Source: CAYPGT01 sp964512985
GTDB taxonomy: Bacteria > Cyanobacteriota > Vampirovibrionia > LMEP-6097
DNA: 64,000 nt
NCBI GenBank assembly: GCA_964512985.1
Contig: CAZELI010000008.1
Coordinates: 8,186-72,185 of the forward strand
Reading direction: 5' to 3'
Position 1 is the stretch's first letter, and every line of letters begins with the position of its first letter. Both the position numbers and the translations under genes were made by a program. Shown one piece after another: positions 24,898 to 32,675 of this stretch. Below the pieces are notes generated by a model that did no database searches, was not told where the DNA came from, and saw nothing but the letters and a program-made list of their open reading frames with translations.

Positions 24898-26763
24898 GTG
24901 AGCGTCGAGCAACAAATAGCCAAAATATCATCGAGTCCAGGTGTTTATCTCTTTAAGGATCAGAGCGGCAAGACTATTTATATTGGTAAAGCGATTAATC
25001 TTAAGTCTCGCGTGAGATCTTATTGGAATGAATCCTGTTGGCCAGATCGTCCTAAGCTCAGGGTAATGGTTCCTAAGATCATTAATATCGAAACTATTGT
25101 TACTAAATCAGAGAAGGAAGCATTAATACTTGAATCTAATTTAGTGTTTAAACATCAACCTAAGTATAATGTACTCCTGAAAGCAAGTAATAAAACTTTC
25201 CCTTGGTTGGTTATTACTTATGATGAACCTTATCCACGCTTAATCCCAGTGCGCAATCCTGAGCAATTTAAAGCAAGAACCAAAGGTCGCGAATCTAGAA
25301 ATAAATTCTTTGGTCCTTATACTAATATCTCTGCAATGTATGAGAACTTAAATCTGGTGAATGAATTATTTCCGCTTCGTAAGAAGCGAGTGCCACCATT
25401 TAAAGATAGACCCTGTCTTAATTATGATTTAGGTAAATGCCTGGGACCTTGTCAGCAACTGGTATCTGAAGAAGATTATGCACATATGTTAGATCAAGTG
25501 GAGCTTCTGCTTAAGGGTAATTACGGTGATTTGAAGTCTATGCTTTTAACTGAGATGAAGCGATACAGTGAAGATATGGAATACGAGAAAGCTGCCAAGG
25601 CTAGAGATCGTATCAATGCACTGGAAACTTTCAACGAAGTACAAAACGTTATCTCTGATGATATAAATCTAGATCAAGATGTATTTGCGTTGATATATAC
25701 TGAGGATAGAGATACTGCTTGCGTGCAGGTGTTTAAGACGCGCGCCGGTAGATTGATTAATCGTGAAACTATCGAACTTGAATTAAATGAAATGGATTTG
25801 GATGAAGAAGTATATGAGTCTGCTCTAATGCAATATTATTCTCAAGTACCTGACTCTGAATTACCTAAGGAAATCTTGCTTAATAGAGAAATATATTCTA
25901 TGGAAGCTTTTTCTGATTGGCTTTCAGAGCGTAAGGGCTCTCGTATAAAAATGTTTAAACCACAGCGCGGTGATAAGTATGCGCAGCTTAAATTAGCTGA
26001 ACGTAATGGTAAGGTGATTATAGAGAAAATTAAATTAGAACAAATGGAAGAGGCTTCTAAGAATATTAATGTGGCGCTGACTAATCTGCAGAAATATTTA
26101 GATATGAGAACTGAACCACAACGTATAGAATGTTTTGATATATCCCATATTCAAGGCTCTGCTACTGTAGCTTCTATGGTTTGCTTTATTGATGGGATGC
26201 CAGTGAATGGCCAGTATCGTCGTTATAAAATCTCTCGTGATCAGAATAATGACTTTGATTCAATGCGCGAGGTGATAAGTCGGCGCTACAAGACAAATGT
26301 TGTATTAGATTCGCAGGGACATCTAGATGAAATGGGAGACTTGCCAAATCTTATTATCATAGATGGTGGTAAGGGACAGCTCAATGCTGCTTATCAAGTG
26401 CTTAAAGAATATGAATTAGATCATATTAAAGTAGTAGGTTTAGCTAAGAAGGAAGAAGAGATATATCTTCCAGGTGAATCTAAGCCTATTATTCTTGATC
26501 GTAAATCTCCAGAATTGTTTTTTATGCAACGTATTCGTAATGAGGCTCACCGTTTCGCTATAACTTATCATCGTCAGCTTAGATCTAAGCGTTCACTTGC
26601 TAGTATCTTAGACACTGTTCCAGGACTGGGTCCTAAGAAAAAGAAAGTTATACTCAAAGCCTTCCCGAGCTTAACAAAAATAAAAGAAGCTAGCTTGGAG
26701 GAACTAGCTTCTTTACCGGGTGTTAACGAAAATTTAGCAGAAAAGATTAAAGCGGTATTATAA
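24898..26763 (+). CDS. uvrC: Excinuclease ABC subunit C
   Basis: Makes both incisions in nucleotide excision repair. The 621-residue product has an N-terminal GIY-YIG nuclease (PGVYLFKD...IYIGKAINLKSR, about 13-34), a UVR motif that binds UvrB (about 205-240), the RNase H-like C-terminal nuclease (FDISHIQGSATVASMV near 412-427; IIDGGKGQLNAA near 490) and two helix-hairpin-helix motifs at the end (VPGLGPKKK and LPGVNENLA). The start is GTG 24898; the usual family N-terminus begins a few residues before SSPGVY, which supports it. It is convergent with recA, with 2 bases between the stops. Confidence 0.96.
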   Translation: MSVEQQIAKISSSPGVYLFKDQSGKTIYIGKAINLKSRVRSYWNESCWPDRPKLRVMVPKIINIETIVTKSEKEALILESNLVFKHQPKYNVLLKASNKTFPWLVITYDEPYPRLIPVRNPEQFKARTKGRESRNKFFGPYTNISAMYENLNLVNELFPLRKKRVPPFKDRPCLNYDLGKCLGPCQQLVSEEDYAHMLDQVELLLKGNYGDLKSMLLTEMKRYSEDMEYEKAAKARDRINALETFNEVQNVISDDINLDQDVFALIYTEDRDTACVQVFKTRAGRLINRETIELELNEMDLDEEVYESALMQYYSQVPDSELPKEILLNREIYSMEAFSDWLSERKGSRIKMFKPQRGDKYAQLKLAERNGKVIIEKIKLEQMEEASKNINVALTNLQKYLDMRTEPQRIECFDISHIQGSATVASMVCFIDGMPVNGQYRRYKISRDQNNDFDSMREVISRRYKTNVVLDSQGHLDEMGDLPNLIIIDGGKGQLNAAYQVLKEYELDHIKVVGLAKKEEEIYLPGESKPIILDRKSPELFFMQRIRNEAHRFAITYHRQLRSKRSLASILDTVPGLGPKKKKVILKAFPSLTKIKEASLEELASLPGVNENLAEKIKAVL

Positions 26764-26765
26764 GT

Positions 26766-27920
26766 TTACGCCACTACTTCTTCGTCTACTTCTAGAGCAT
26801 CAGGTGATTCTGCGTCGATCTCTTCTTCCATACCAGCGAAATCTTTAGGGTTGATTCCAGCTTGCGCTATAGCACGAGCTTCTAGTTCAGCTTTCACCTT
26901 AACTTCGATTTCTTCAAGTATTTTAGGTTGAGGTTTGAGTACAGCAAGAGTGTTCTCTCTGCCTTGACCGATCTTCTCACCGTTGTAGCTGTACCATGCA
27001 CCAGACTTCTGGATTATATCCATGTCTACAGCAGCATCAAAGATACATCCATCAGTATTGATTCCAGTACCAAACATGATGTCAAACTCAGCAAGCTTGA
27101 ATGGAGGAGCAATTTTGTTCTTCACAATCTTGACCTTTACTCTATTACCAATGCCTTCTCCATCTTTCTTGATAGTCTCAACACGGCGAATATCCATTCT
27201 CACACTAGAGTAAAACTTAAGTGAATTACCACCACTAGTAGTCTCTGGAGATCCAAACATCACACCAATCTTGTGGCGAATTTGGTTAATGAAAATAATC
27301 GTAGTATTAGTCTTAGCTGTAATTGCTGTAAGCTTACGTAAAGCTTGTGACATCAATCTAGCTTGCAGACCAGGTAACTGATCACCCATCTCACCGTCTA
27401 TCTCTGCTTTAGGGACTAATGCAGCTACCGAATCTACTACTATAAGATCTACCGCAGCAGAACGAACTAACTGTTCTACTATCTCTAATGCTTGTTCACC
27501 AGTATCTGGTTGTGAAACTAATAGATCGTCAGTGTTAACACCAATAGCCTTAGCATAATTAGGATCTAGAGCATGCTCAGCATCTACTATCGCTGCAATG
27601 CCACCCTTCTTCTGTGCTTGCGCGCAGATGGTCATAGCAAGAGTTGTTTTACCTGATGACTCTGGTCCATAGATCTCAATAATTCTTCCGCGAGGAATAC
27701 CACCGATACCAAGAGCGATATCCAGACTAAGCGCGCCGGTAGGAATCACTTCAAGATTCACCGCTGGCTTATCTCCGAGCCTCATGATTGCGCCTTTACC
27801 AAAATTCTTCTCGATCTGTGCAAGTGTATTACCCAATGTTTTGAGTTTTTCATTTTTACGATTTAATTCTTTGTTCATTTCTTTGTTATCCTTTATTACT
27901 ATGTTTTCTTTTGCTGCCAT
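26766..27920 (-). CDS. recA: Recombinase RecA
   Basis: The DNA strand-exchange and SOS co-protease. It carries Walker A GPESSGKTT, Walker B-region LIVVDSVAAL, the LexA-contact/L1 region QLPGLQARLMSQALRKL, and L2 FINQIRHKIGVMFGSPETT(S)GG. The C-terminus is acidic, as normal. I chose ATG 27920 because AAAGGAG lies 6 bases upstream, giving 384 residues. An in-frame ATG at 27956 would add 12 residues with no supporting ribosome-binding site. About 35 residues of Lys/Asn/Glu-rich sequence precede the conserved core (TLAQIEKNFGKGAIMRLG), longer than usual. Its promoter lies at 28016-28044. Confidence 0.97.
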   Translation of the reverse strand: MAAKENIVIKDNKEMNKELNRKNEKLKTLGNTLAQIEKNFGKGAIMRLGDKPAVNLEVIPTGALSLDIALGIGGIPRGRIIEIYGPESSGKTTLAMTICAQAQKKGGIAAIVDAEHALDPNYAKAIGVNTDDLLVSQPDTGEQALEIVEQLVRSAAVDLIVVDSVAALVPKAEIDGEMGDQLPGLQARLMSQALRKLTAITAKTNTTIIFINQIRHKIGVMFGSPETTSGGNSLKFYSSVRMDIRRVETIKKDGEGIGNRVKVKIVKNKIAPPFKLAEFDIMFGTGINTDGCIFDAAVDMDIIQKSGAWYSYNGEKIGQGRENTLAVLKPQPKILEEIEVKVKAELEARAIAQAGINPKDFAGMEEEIDAESPDALEVDEEVVA

Positions 27921-27977
27921 CTTTCTCTCCTTTGATTCTAACTCTTGGTCTTGCACTTAATGAGTAATATACGTTTC

Positions 27978-27991
27978 AGAGTAGTTACTCT
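27978..27991. promoter_or_regulatory. Perfect inverted repeat in the recA leader, candidate SOS operator
   Basis: AGAGTAGTTACTCT is a perfect 6-base inverted repeat with a 2-base centre. It lies about 20-30 bases downstream of the predicted recA transcript start. It matches neither the E. coli CTG-N10-CAG nor the Bacillus GAAC-N4-GTTC LexA site. A related GAGTAGTTAC occurs upstream of the patatin gene. Confidence 0.4.
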
Positions 27992-28015
27992 TACTGATTT
28001 ATGCCTCATACAAAG

Positions 28016-28044
28016 ATACTAGCACTTATGTAAGGGTGTGGCAA
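28016..28044 (-). promoter_or_regulatory. recA promoter
   Basis: On the minus strand TTGCCA (28044-28039) and TAGTAT (28021-28016) are separated by exactly 17 bases. This gives a leader of about 90 bases before ATG 27920. Confidence 0.6.
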
Positions 28045-28107
28045 TAGCCCTAAAATAAATTAATTTTAAGATTCATCCTAATTATTAGAGTTGAAATGGT
28101 CTGAAGC

Positions 28108-29457
28108 TTAAAATCCTCTAAGCAAAGCAGCCGCAGCGACTCTTTCAAGCGCGATAAAGTAAGCCGCTTGGCGAGGACAGATATGTTTCTCTTCTGACAT
28201 GTTGGCTACTTCCCAGAAGGCTTTTACTAGACGTTTATCCAGTTCGCTTACTGTGTGTGCATATTCCCAATAGAACTGTTGTAGGTTTTGGGTCCACTCG
28301 AAGTAGCTCGCGACCACACCACCGGAGTTAGCAAGAATACTTGGAATGATATAAACACCCTTCGCATGAAGAATAGCATTCGCTTCTGCGGTGGTAGGAG
28401 CATTCGCAGCTTCAATGAGTACCGTTGCGTTAGTCTTAGTTGCAACTTCCTTCGTGATAGCGTAGGAGAGAGCTGCAGGTATAAGTACGTCACAGTCTAT
28501 TGTTAATAAACTATCGCGAGCTATATCATTACCACCAACGAAGCCTGCTAGATCACCCTTCTGTTCATCTTCATACTTCTTCAATGCTTCGATATCAAGC
28601 CCATTAGGATTAATGGTGGCACTGATGGCATTACTCACACCGACTACCTTTGAGCCAAGCTCAAGACTTATAATCTGAGCTGCATAGTAACCCACATTAC
28701 CAAATCCCTGAATAGCAACTCGTAAAGTTTTAGGACTAATTTTCTTTAGCTTGCAATATTCGCGAAGCATGATTGCAACGCCGCGTCCAGTAGCCTCTAG
28801 TCTAGCAGTGCAACCGCCAAGCTCTACAGGTTTACCTGTGACTACTGCAAGCGGAGATGTGTCAGGATGTGCCTTCGCATACTCATCATAAATCCATGAC
28901 ATGATTTGTGGATTGGTGTTAACGTCAGGAGCTGGGATATCTACATGTGGTCCGATGTTTGCACCAAGGTGTGATACTAGCGCTTTGGTTAGTCTACGTA
29001 GTTCATGCTCAGAGAGTTCTTTAGGATTGACAGCAATACCACCCTTAGCACCACCGAACGGAATGTCCACCAGTGCAGTCTTCCAGGTCATAAGGTTTGC
29101 CATATTACGCACTTCAGCCAGATCCACATCTTCGTGATAACGAATTCCACCCTTAAAAGGGCCGCGAGCATTGTTGTGCTGTACTCGATAAGCTTTAACT
29201 GGCATTAATGATCCGTCATCACGACGTAACGGAATCTCCATGATGATTTCACGCTTGCAGGTATTAAGATAGGACAGCAAAGTATCATCGATCTTTTTAT
29301 TAGTATGTAACCCTTGTTTTCTATTGAGAATGAAGCAAGTAGCTGCGTTGTAACAAGTCTGTCCTTCCAAAGTATATTCAGGCCAATCTGCATTCGTATT
29401 CATAGCGTCTATATCTTTTATTCCCATATCCTTAGAAGATAATGTTTCTACATTCAT
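28108..29457 (-). CDS. gdhA: Glutamate dehydrogenase
   Basis: Interconverts glutamate and 2-oxoglutarate plus ammonia with NAD(P). The 449-residue product has the substrate-binding GPFKGGIRYH, the catalytic PFGGAKGGI (Lys), DIPAPDVNT and the nucleotide fold VAIQGFGNVGYYAA. It belongs to the hexameric class of about 420-450 residues. Cofactor preference cannot be fixed by eye. AAGGAAA upstream of ATG 29457 is a good ribosome-binding site. With glnA and korAB in the same window it forms a 2-oxoglutarate/nitrogen node, although the three are not one operon. Confidence 0.95.
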   Translation of the reverse strand: MNVETLSSKDMGIKDIDAMNTNADWPEYTLEGQTCYNAATCFILNRKQGLHTNKKIDDTLLSYLNTCKREIIMEIPLRRDDGSLMPVKAYRVQHNNARGPFKGGIRYHEDVDLAEVRNMANLMTWKTALVDIPFGGAKGGIAVNPKELSEHELRRLTKALVSHLGANIGPHVDIPAPDVNTNPQIMSWIYDEYAKAHPDTSPLAVVTGKPVELGGCTARLEATGRGVAIMLREYCKLKKISPKTLRVAIQGFGNVGYYAAQIISLELGSKVVGVSNAISATINPNGLDIEALKKYEDEQKGDLAGFVGGNDIARDSLLTIDCDVLIPAALSYAITKEVATKTNATVLIEAANAPTTAEANAILHAKGVYIIPSILANSGGVVASYFEWTQNLQQFYWEYAHTVSELDKRLVKAFWEVANMSEEKHICPRQAAYFIALERVAAAALLRGF

Positions 29458-29511
29458 TTTTTAATTTCCTTTTTATATAGTCATCGTGAAAACTTTGTTT
29501 TCTAACGACTC

Positions 29512-29531
29512 CTCAACGACTTTGTTGAGGT
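29512..29531. promoter_or_regulatory. Small inverted repeat between gdhA and the pseudouridine synthase gene
   Basis: CCTCAAC-GACTTT-GTTGAGG forms a 7-base-stem hairpin midway in the divergent intergenic region. TATAAT at 29538-29543 beyond it is a probable -10 box for the rightward gene, whose ATG is at 29562. Confidence 0.4.
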
Positions 29532-29561
29532 TATAGATATAATGATAGCAGCTTTGAGAAA

Positions 29562-30431
29562 ATGCGTCTACTGCTTTATATAAAAGAAAAATATACTGAC
29601 CTAACTAATCGAGAGATCAAACGGGCGCTTGAACGTGGTGCCTGTCTGGTAAACGGAAAGATAGAACGCTATGCATCACGCAAGATTGATCCGACTAAGG
29701 ATAAAGTTGAGTTTACTTATATTAAAACAGAGGCTCAAGCTAAATTAGAAATTAAAGCAGCACGAATTGTTTATGAAGATGAATATATGCTTGTCTATGA
29801 CAAGGAAGCCGGACATCCAATCATGGCAACAGAAGCTAAAGCAGAAACTAATTTGCATCATGAGTTGAAAAAATTCACTGGGCATAAATTTTTAAATCCA
29901 GTTCATAGATTGGACAGGCAAACTAGTGGACTTTGTATTTTTGCGAAGGAACAAGAAGCCTTGAGAGAACTCACGCGCATGTTTAAGGATAAAGAAATCA
30001 AGAAATCTTACGAAGCTATTGTAGATGGTAAGTGGCAACACCCTAAGCAAGGTAAAATAGACAACTATTTGAAGCTCAAACAAAAAATTAATACTATGCA
30101 GGTCTGGCAGGTAGTAGATAGTCCTAAATATGGAGCTAAACAAGCAGTGACTGATTATAGGCTAATTAAAGCTTACGATAAATATTCACATGTGCATCTT
30201 GAACCATTAACGGGACGTACTCATCAATTACGCTTGCATATGGCGCATTTAGGGTACCCCATTCTTGGTGATAGCATTTATGCAGAGAATTTCAAATTTA
30301 AGAAGATTTTAGATAGACATCTATTACATGCAGCCAAACTTGAGTTTCAGCATCCTATTACTAAGAAACGGTTAAGGCTTGTGGCAGAATTACCAGAAGT
30401 ATTTAAGGAATTGCTTAGCTCGTCATCCTGA
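29562..30431 (+). CDS. RluA-family RNA pseudouridine synthase
   Basis: A 289-residue RluA-type enzyme that isomerises uridine in 23S rRNA or tRNA. An N-terminal S4-like RNA-binding segment (about 1-55, REIKRALERGACLVNGK) precedes the catalytic domain, with the Asp motif HRLDRQTSGL near residues 108-117 and GRTHQLRLHMAHLGYPILGD near 215-234. The exact target site is not assignable. The last four codons (Ser-Ser-Ser-stop plus the preceding base context) are read from a family B palindromic repeat that starts at 30421, so the natural C-terminus appears to have been replaced or trimmed by the insertion. Confidence 0.92.
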   Translation: MRLLLYIKEKYTDLTNREIKRALERGACLVNGKIERYASRKIDPTKDKVEFTYIKTEAQAKLEIKAARIVYEDEYMLVYDKEAGHPIMATEAKAETNLHHELKKFTGHKFLNPVHRLDRQTSGLCIFAKEQEALRELTRMFKDKEIKKSYEAIVDGKWQHPKQGKIDNYLKLKQKINTMQVWQVVDSPKYGAKQAVTDYRLIKAYDKYSHVHLEPLTGRTHQLRLHMAHLGYPILGDSIYAENFKFKKILDRHLLHAAKLEFQHPITKKRLRLVAELPEVFKELLSSSS

Positions 30432-30524
30432 GGGAGGGCGAAGCCCGACCGTAAGGATCCACTCATTACGATCTTTTATAGTGGATCCTTACGTCGTCGC
30501 CTTCGGCTCCTCCTCAGGATGACG
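30421..30524. repeat. Family B palindromic repeat; supplies the stop of the upstream gene
   Basis: A 104-base inverted repeat with ends CGTCATCCTGAGG and CTCAGGATGACG and inner arms CGTAAGGATCCACT and AGTGGATCCTTACG. Read in the frame of the pseudouridine synthase, its first bases give Ser-Ser then TGA (30429-30431). The left 40 bases are nearly identical to those of the copy at 60723-60835. Confidence 0.9.
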
Positions 30525-30579
30525 GTTCCCTCCTTTAACCTATTCAGCTTCCTAGCCAAATACCGATAGATTCATATGA

Positions 30580-31095
30580 ATGCGTAGATTTTTGTTGGCA
30601 TTTATATTTGCGTTGAATTTATTACCTATTAATAGTAATAAATCACTTGCTACTGCATTTCAATTAATTGCTAGTAAATCTGAAATTAGATCAGAGCTAG
30701 TTGGTGAGTGGAAAGTAGCGACTAAGGTTATTTGGTCTGATTGTGAGTATGTTACTAAGGGTCTTGAATCCGAGTCTAAGATTGTGATTCATAATATTAG
30801 CGGTAAGCTATTCCCCGAGTGGGAAACTTATGATTGGGAGCTGGTTAGAAATAAAGCTATAGATTTTGGTTATGATGATTCTCTACATTGGGAGATAGAA
30901 AGTAAATTAGAAAAAGACGGTGATTATTGGTTCGTAAGAACTATTAATGATTTTAAATTGGATCAGACTGGTCATATAGTTGGTAAAGGCACTGTGAAAC
31001 AGTATCTCAATGGAGAGTTTGTTGGTTCCTATGTTACAGAGTCTGTATTAAGTAAGATGACGGTTGAAGAGAAAGTTAGATTAAGTTCGTTATAA
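30580..31095 (+). CDS. Hypothetical secreted protein
   Basis: A 171-residue protein with a clear N-terminal signal peptide (MRRFLLAFIFALNLLPI, cleavage near residue 25). The mature part is about 145 residues, rich in beta-forming and aromatic residues (many Trp and Tyr), with one Cys. It resembles small lipocalin-like or periplasmic beta proteins in composition, but I recognise no family. Flanked by a family B repeat upstream. No ribosome-binding site stands out. Confidence 0.65.
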   Translation: MRRFLLAFIFALNLLPINSNKSLATAFQLIASKSEIRSELVGEWKVATKVIWSDCEYVTKGLESESKIVIHNISGKLFPEWETYDWELVRNKAIDFGYDDSLHWEIESKLEKDGDYWFVRTINDFKLDQTGHIVGKGTVKQYLNGEFVGSYVTESVLSKMTVEEKVRLSSL

Positions 31096-31159
31096 ATATA
31101 TATTTTAGGTGTAAAAGCTAATTTCGTAATAAAAATGTTCTAAAATGTCAGTGCCCCAG

Positions 31160-31188
31160 TTGACTTTTTAGCACCGTAGTGGTATTAT
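31160..31188 (+). promoter_or_regulatory. Promoter of a leaderless gene
   Basis: TTGACT (31160-31165) and TATTAT (31183-31188) are separated by 17 bases. The -10 box ends 8 bases before ATG 31197, so the transcript would start within a base or two of the ATG. A GTG further upstream (31179) lies between the promoter boxes and cannot be the start. Confidence 0.65.
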
Positions 31189-31196
31189 TTTGCCTC

Positions 31197-31892
31197 ATGT
31201 CAAAAGATGGATTTACAAATCCGATAGCAGCAGCATCTACAGGTCGAGTACCAAAGCAGGGTTGTAAATCTAATCGCAAAAAAGCTATAGAAGAAAAAAG
31301 TACAGAATCACAACTTGAAAGTACGGAATCACAACTTCGTAGAGTTAAACTGGTTTTAATGCATTCTCTTGATTATCATGATTTTTTTAAAGGGCTTAAA
31401 GTACAGGCTGAAAATAGTCAACCCTTGAATACAGATGATCTCGATAGGAAAATGCAAACTAATGGACTAGCACCTAAAGAAGCCAAACTTATTTATCAAG
31501 ATATATTTAGGACTGTGCTTCCAAAATTTGTAAGTGACTACTATGGTACGAATGATAGTGATAGAGTTGGTCGTCAAGCTCTAGAGTTTCTAGCAGATAA
31601 AGGGGGTATAGAACATGAGACAGCAGCGGCGAGTATTGATGAGGCTTATAGAAATATACTTCTTGAAAGATATAAGGTTATCTTAGGGCAGGCAGCTACA
31701 CGTGGCATTAATTTTCTAGAGTGTCCATCTGGACCCAGAGATAAGAAAGATTATTTAGTAGATATTTGCAAGCATCTGGGATGGGATCTTGAGAAGACAT
31801 GGGAAAGGGTTTTGACTTTTGTCAGGAATTCTCGTGCGGTAAGATTTATTCCTGGTGTTGGTGAATTTGGTGTGGGTGATTCTCCAGATTAA
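31197..31892 (+). CDS. Hypothetical protein
   Basis: A 231-residue soluble protein of unknown family. The first 50 residues are basic and contain a small internal repeat (STESQLESTESQLRR). The remainder is helical. Near the C-terminus is a Trp-containing segment (HLGWDLEKTWERVLTFV) followed by Gly-rich PGVGEFGVGDSPD. No signal peptide. It ends 5 bases from the stop of the convergent ubiE gene. Confidence 0.65.
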   Translation: MSKDGFTNPIAAASTGRVPKQGCKSNRKKAIEEKSTESQLESTESQLRRVKLVLMHSLDYHDFFKGLKVQAENSQPLNTDDLDRKMQTNGLAPKEAKLIYQDIFRTVLPKFVSDYYGTNDSDRVGRQALEFLADKGGIEHETAAASIDEAYRNILLERYKVILGQAATRGINFLECPSGPRDKKDYLVDICKHLGWDLEKTWERVLTFVRNSRAVRFIPGVGEFGVGDSPD

Positions 31893-31897
31893 TTTTA

Positions 31898-32608
31898 TTA
31901 TTTTTGTGCAGCGACTATTGCAATGGTTCCCAGCATCAGGTCTCTATAATAACTACGAGAGAACCCAAGGTCATAGAAGCCTTGTGCTAATTGCTTTTGA
32001 GGAGGCCAGTTGTTTAAAGAATTAACGAGATATTGATAAGCATCTTTATCACTAGCAAAGCCCGATCCTAATGCCGGAATAACTTTCAAAAATACTTTTT
32101 TGTAAATAGCATCTATCAAGGGAATATTAGGATGTCCTAGATCTAGGCTGGCAACTATGCCACCAGGCTTGAGTACTCGATGTATTTCTTGAATAGCTTT
32201 CACTAAATCACTCACATTTCTTAGTCCGAATCCCACTGTGACTGCGTCAAAGTAATTCTCTGGAAAGGGAATCTCAAGCGCGTCTCCTTCTATCATCTTG
32301 AGCTTAGGAGGAGTGCCATTGTATTTTTTTTCTAAGTTTGTATAACCGACTTTTAACATTGGAGCACAAGAATCTAATCCAATTACTTCAGAGACATTTG
32401 GATTCTTAATCCAGATCTCAGCTATATCCCCAGTCCCAGTACAAAGATCTAGAACTTTAGCCCCTTTAGTTGTAATTCCAGCTGCAGCATCCTTGACTAG
32501 GATTGTTTTCCATTGACGATGTAGTGATAAAGTCATGAGATCATTTAAGAAATCATATTTACCAGCGATACGACTGAAAAGATTGTGAATAAACTCTTGT
32601 TTTTGCAC
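31898..32608 (-). CDS. ubiE: UbiE/MenG-family demethylmenaquinone methyltransferase
   Basis: A 236-residue C-methyltransferase for the last step of menaquinone (or ubiquinone) synthesis. It has SAM motif I VLDLCTGTGDIAE (near 51-63), the GLD acidic loop, and the family hallmark FDAVTVGFGLRNV (near 124-136), then LKPGG. The start is GTG 32608. TAAAAT ends 6 bases upstream and no ribosome-binding site is seen, so translation may be leaderless. It complements the ubiA-like gene at 59.9 kb, which indicates that the cell makes a prenylated quinone. The menaquinone route (classical or futalosine) is not decided here. Confidence 0.93.
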   Translation of the reverse strand: MQKQEFIHNLFSRIAGKYDFLNDLMTLSLHRQWKTILVKDAAAGITTKGAKVLDLCTGTGDIAEIWIKNPNVSEVIGLDSCAPMLKVGYTNLEKKYNGTPPKLKMIEGDALEIPFPENYFDAVTVGFGLRNVSDLVKAIQEIHRVLKPGGIVASLDLGHPNIPLIDAIYKKVFLKVIPALGSGFASDKDAYQYLVNSLNNWPPQKQLAQGFYDLGFSRSYYRDLMLGTIAIVAAQK

Positions 32609-32631
32609 AATAATATTTTACTCTATATATT

Positions 32632-32672
32632 AAAGCCGCGCGCAGCGCAAATGCCGCGAAGCGGCGTAACCC
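32632..32672. repeat. Family C repeat, 3' fragment
   Basis: TAAAGCCGCGCGCAGCGCAAA followed by GCCGCGAAGCGGCG matches the right part of the copies at 9208-9318 and 42387-42484. It lies just before the end of the large leftward membrane protein gene. Confidence 0.7.
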
Positions 32673-32675
32673 CAT

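Noticed and set aside
27921..28107. Known LexA box at recA
   Set aside because: Neither CTG-N10-CAG nor GAAC-N4-GTTC occurs; only an unrelated palindrome was found.
31179..31196. GTG 31179 as start of the 231-residue protein
   Set aside because: It lies between the -35 and -10 boxes of a well-formed promoter; ATG 31197 is used instead.
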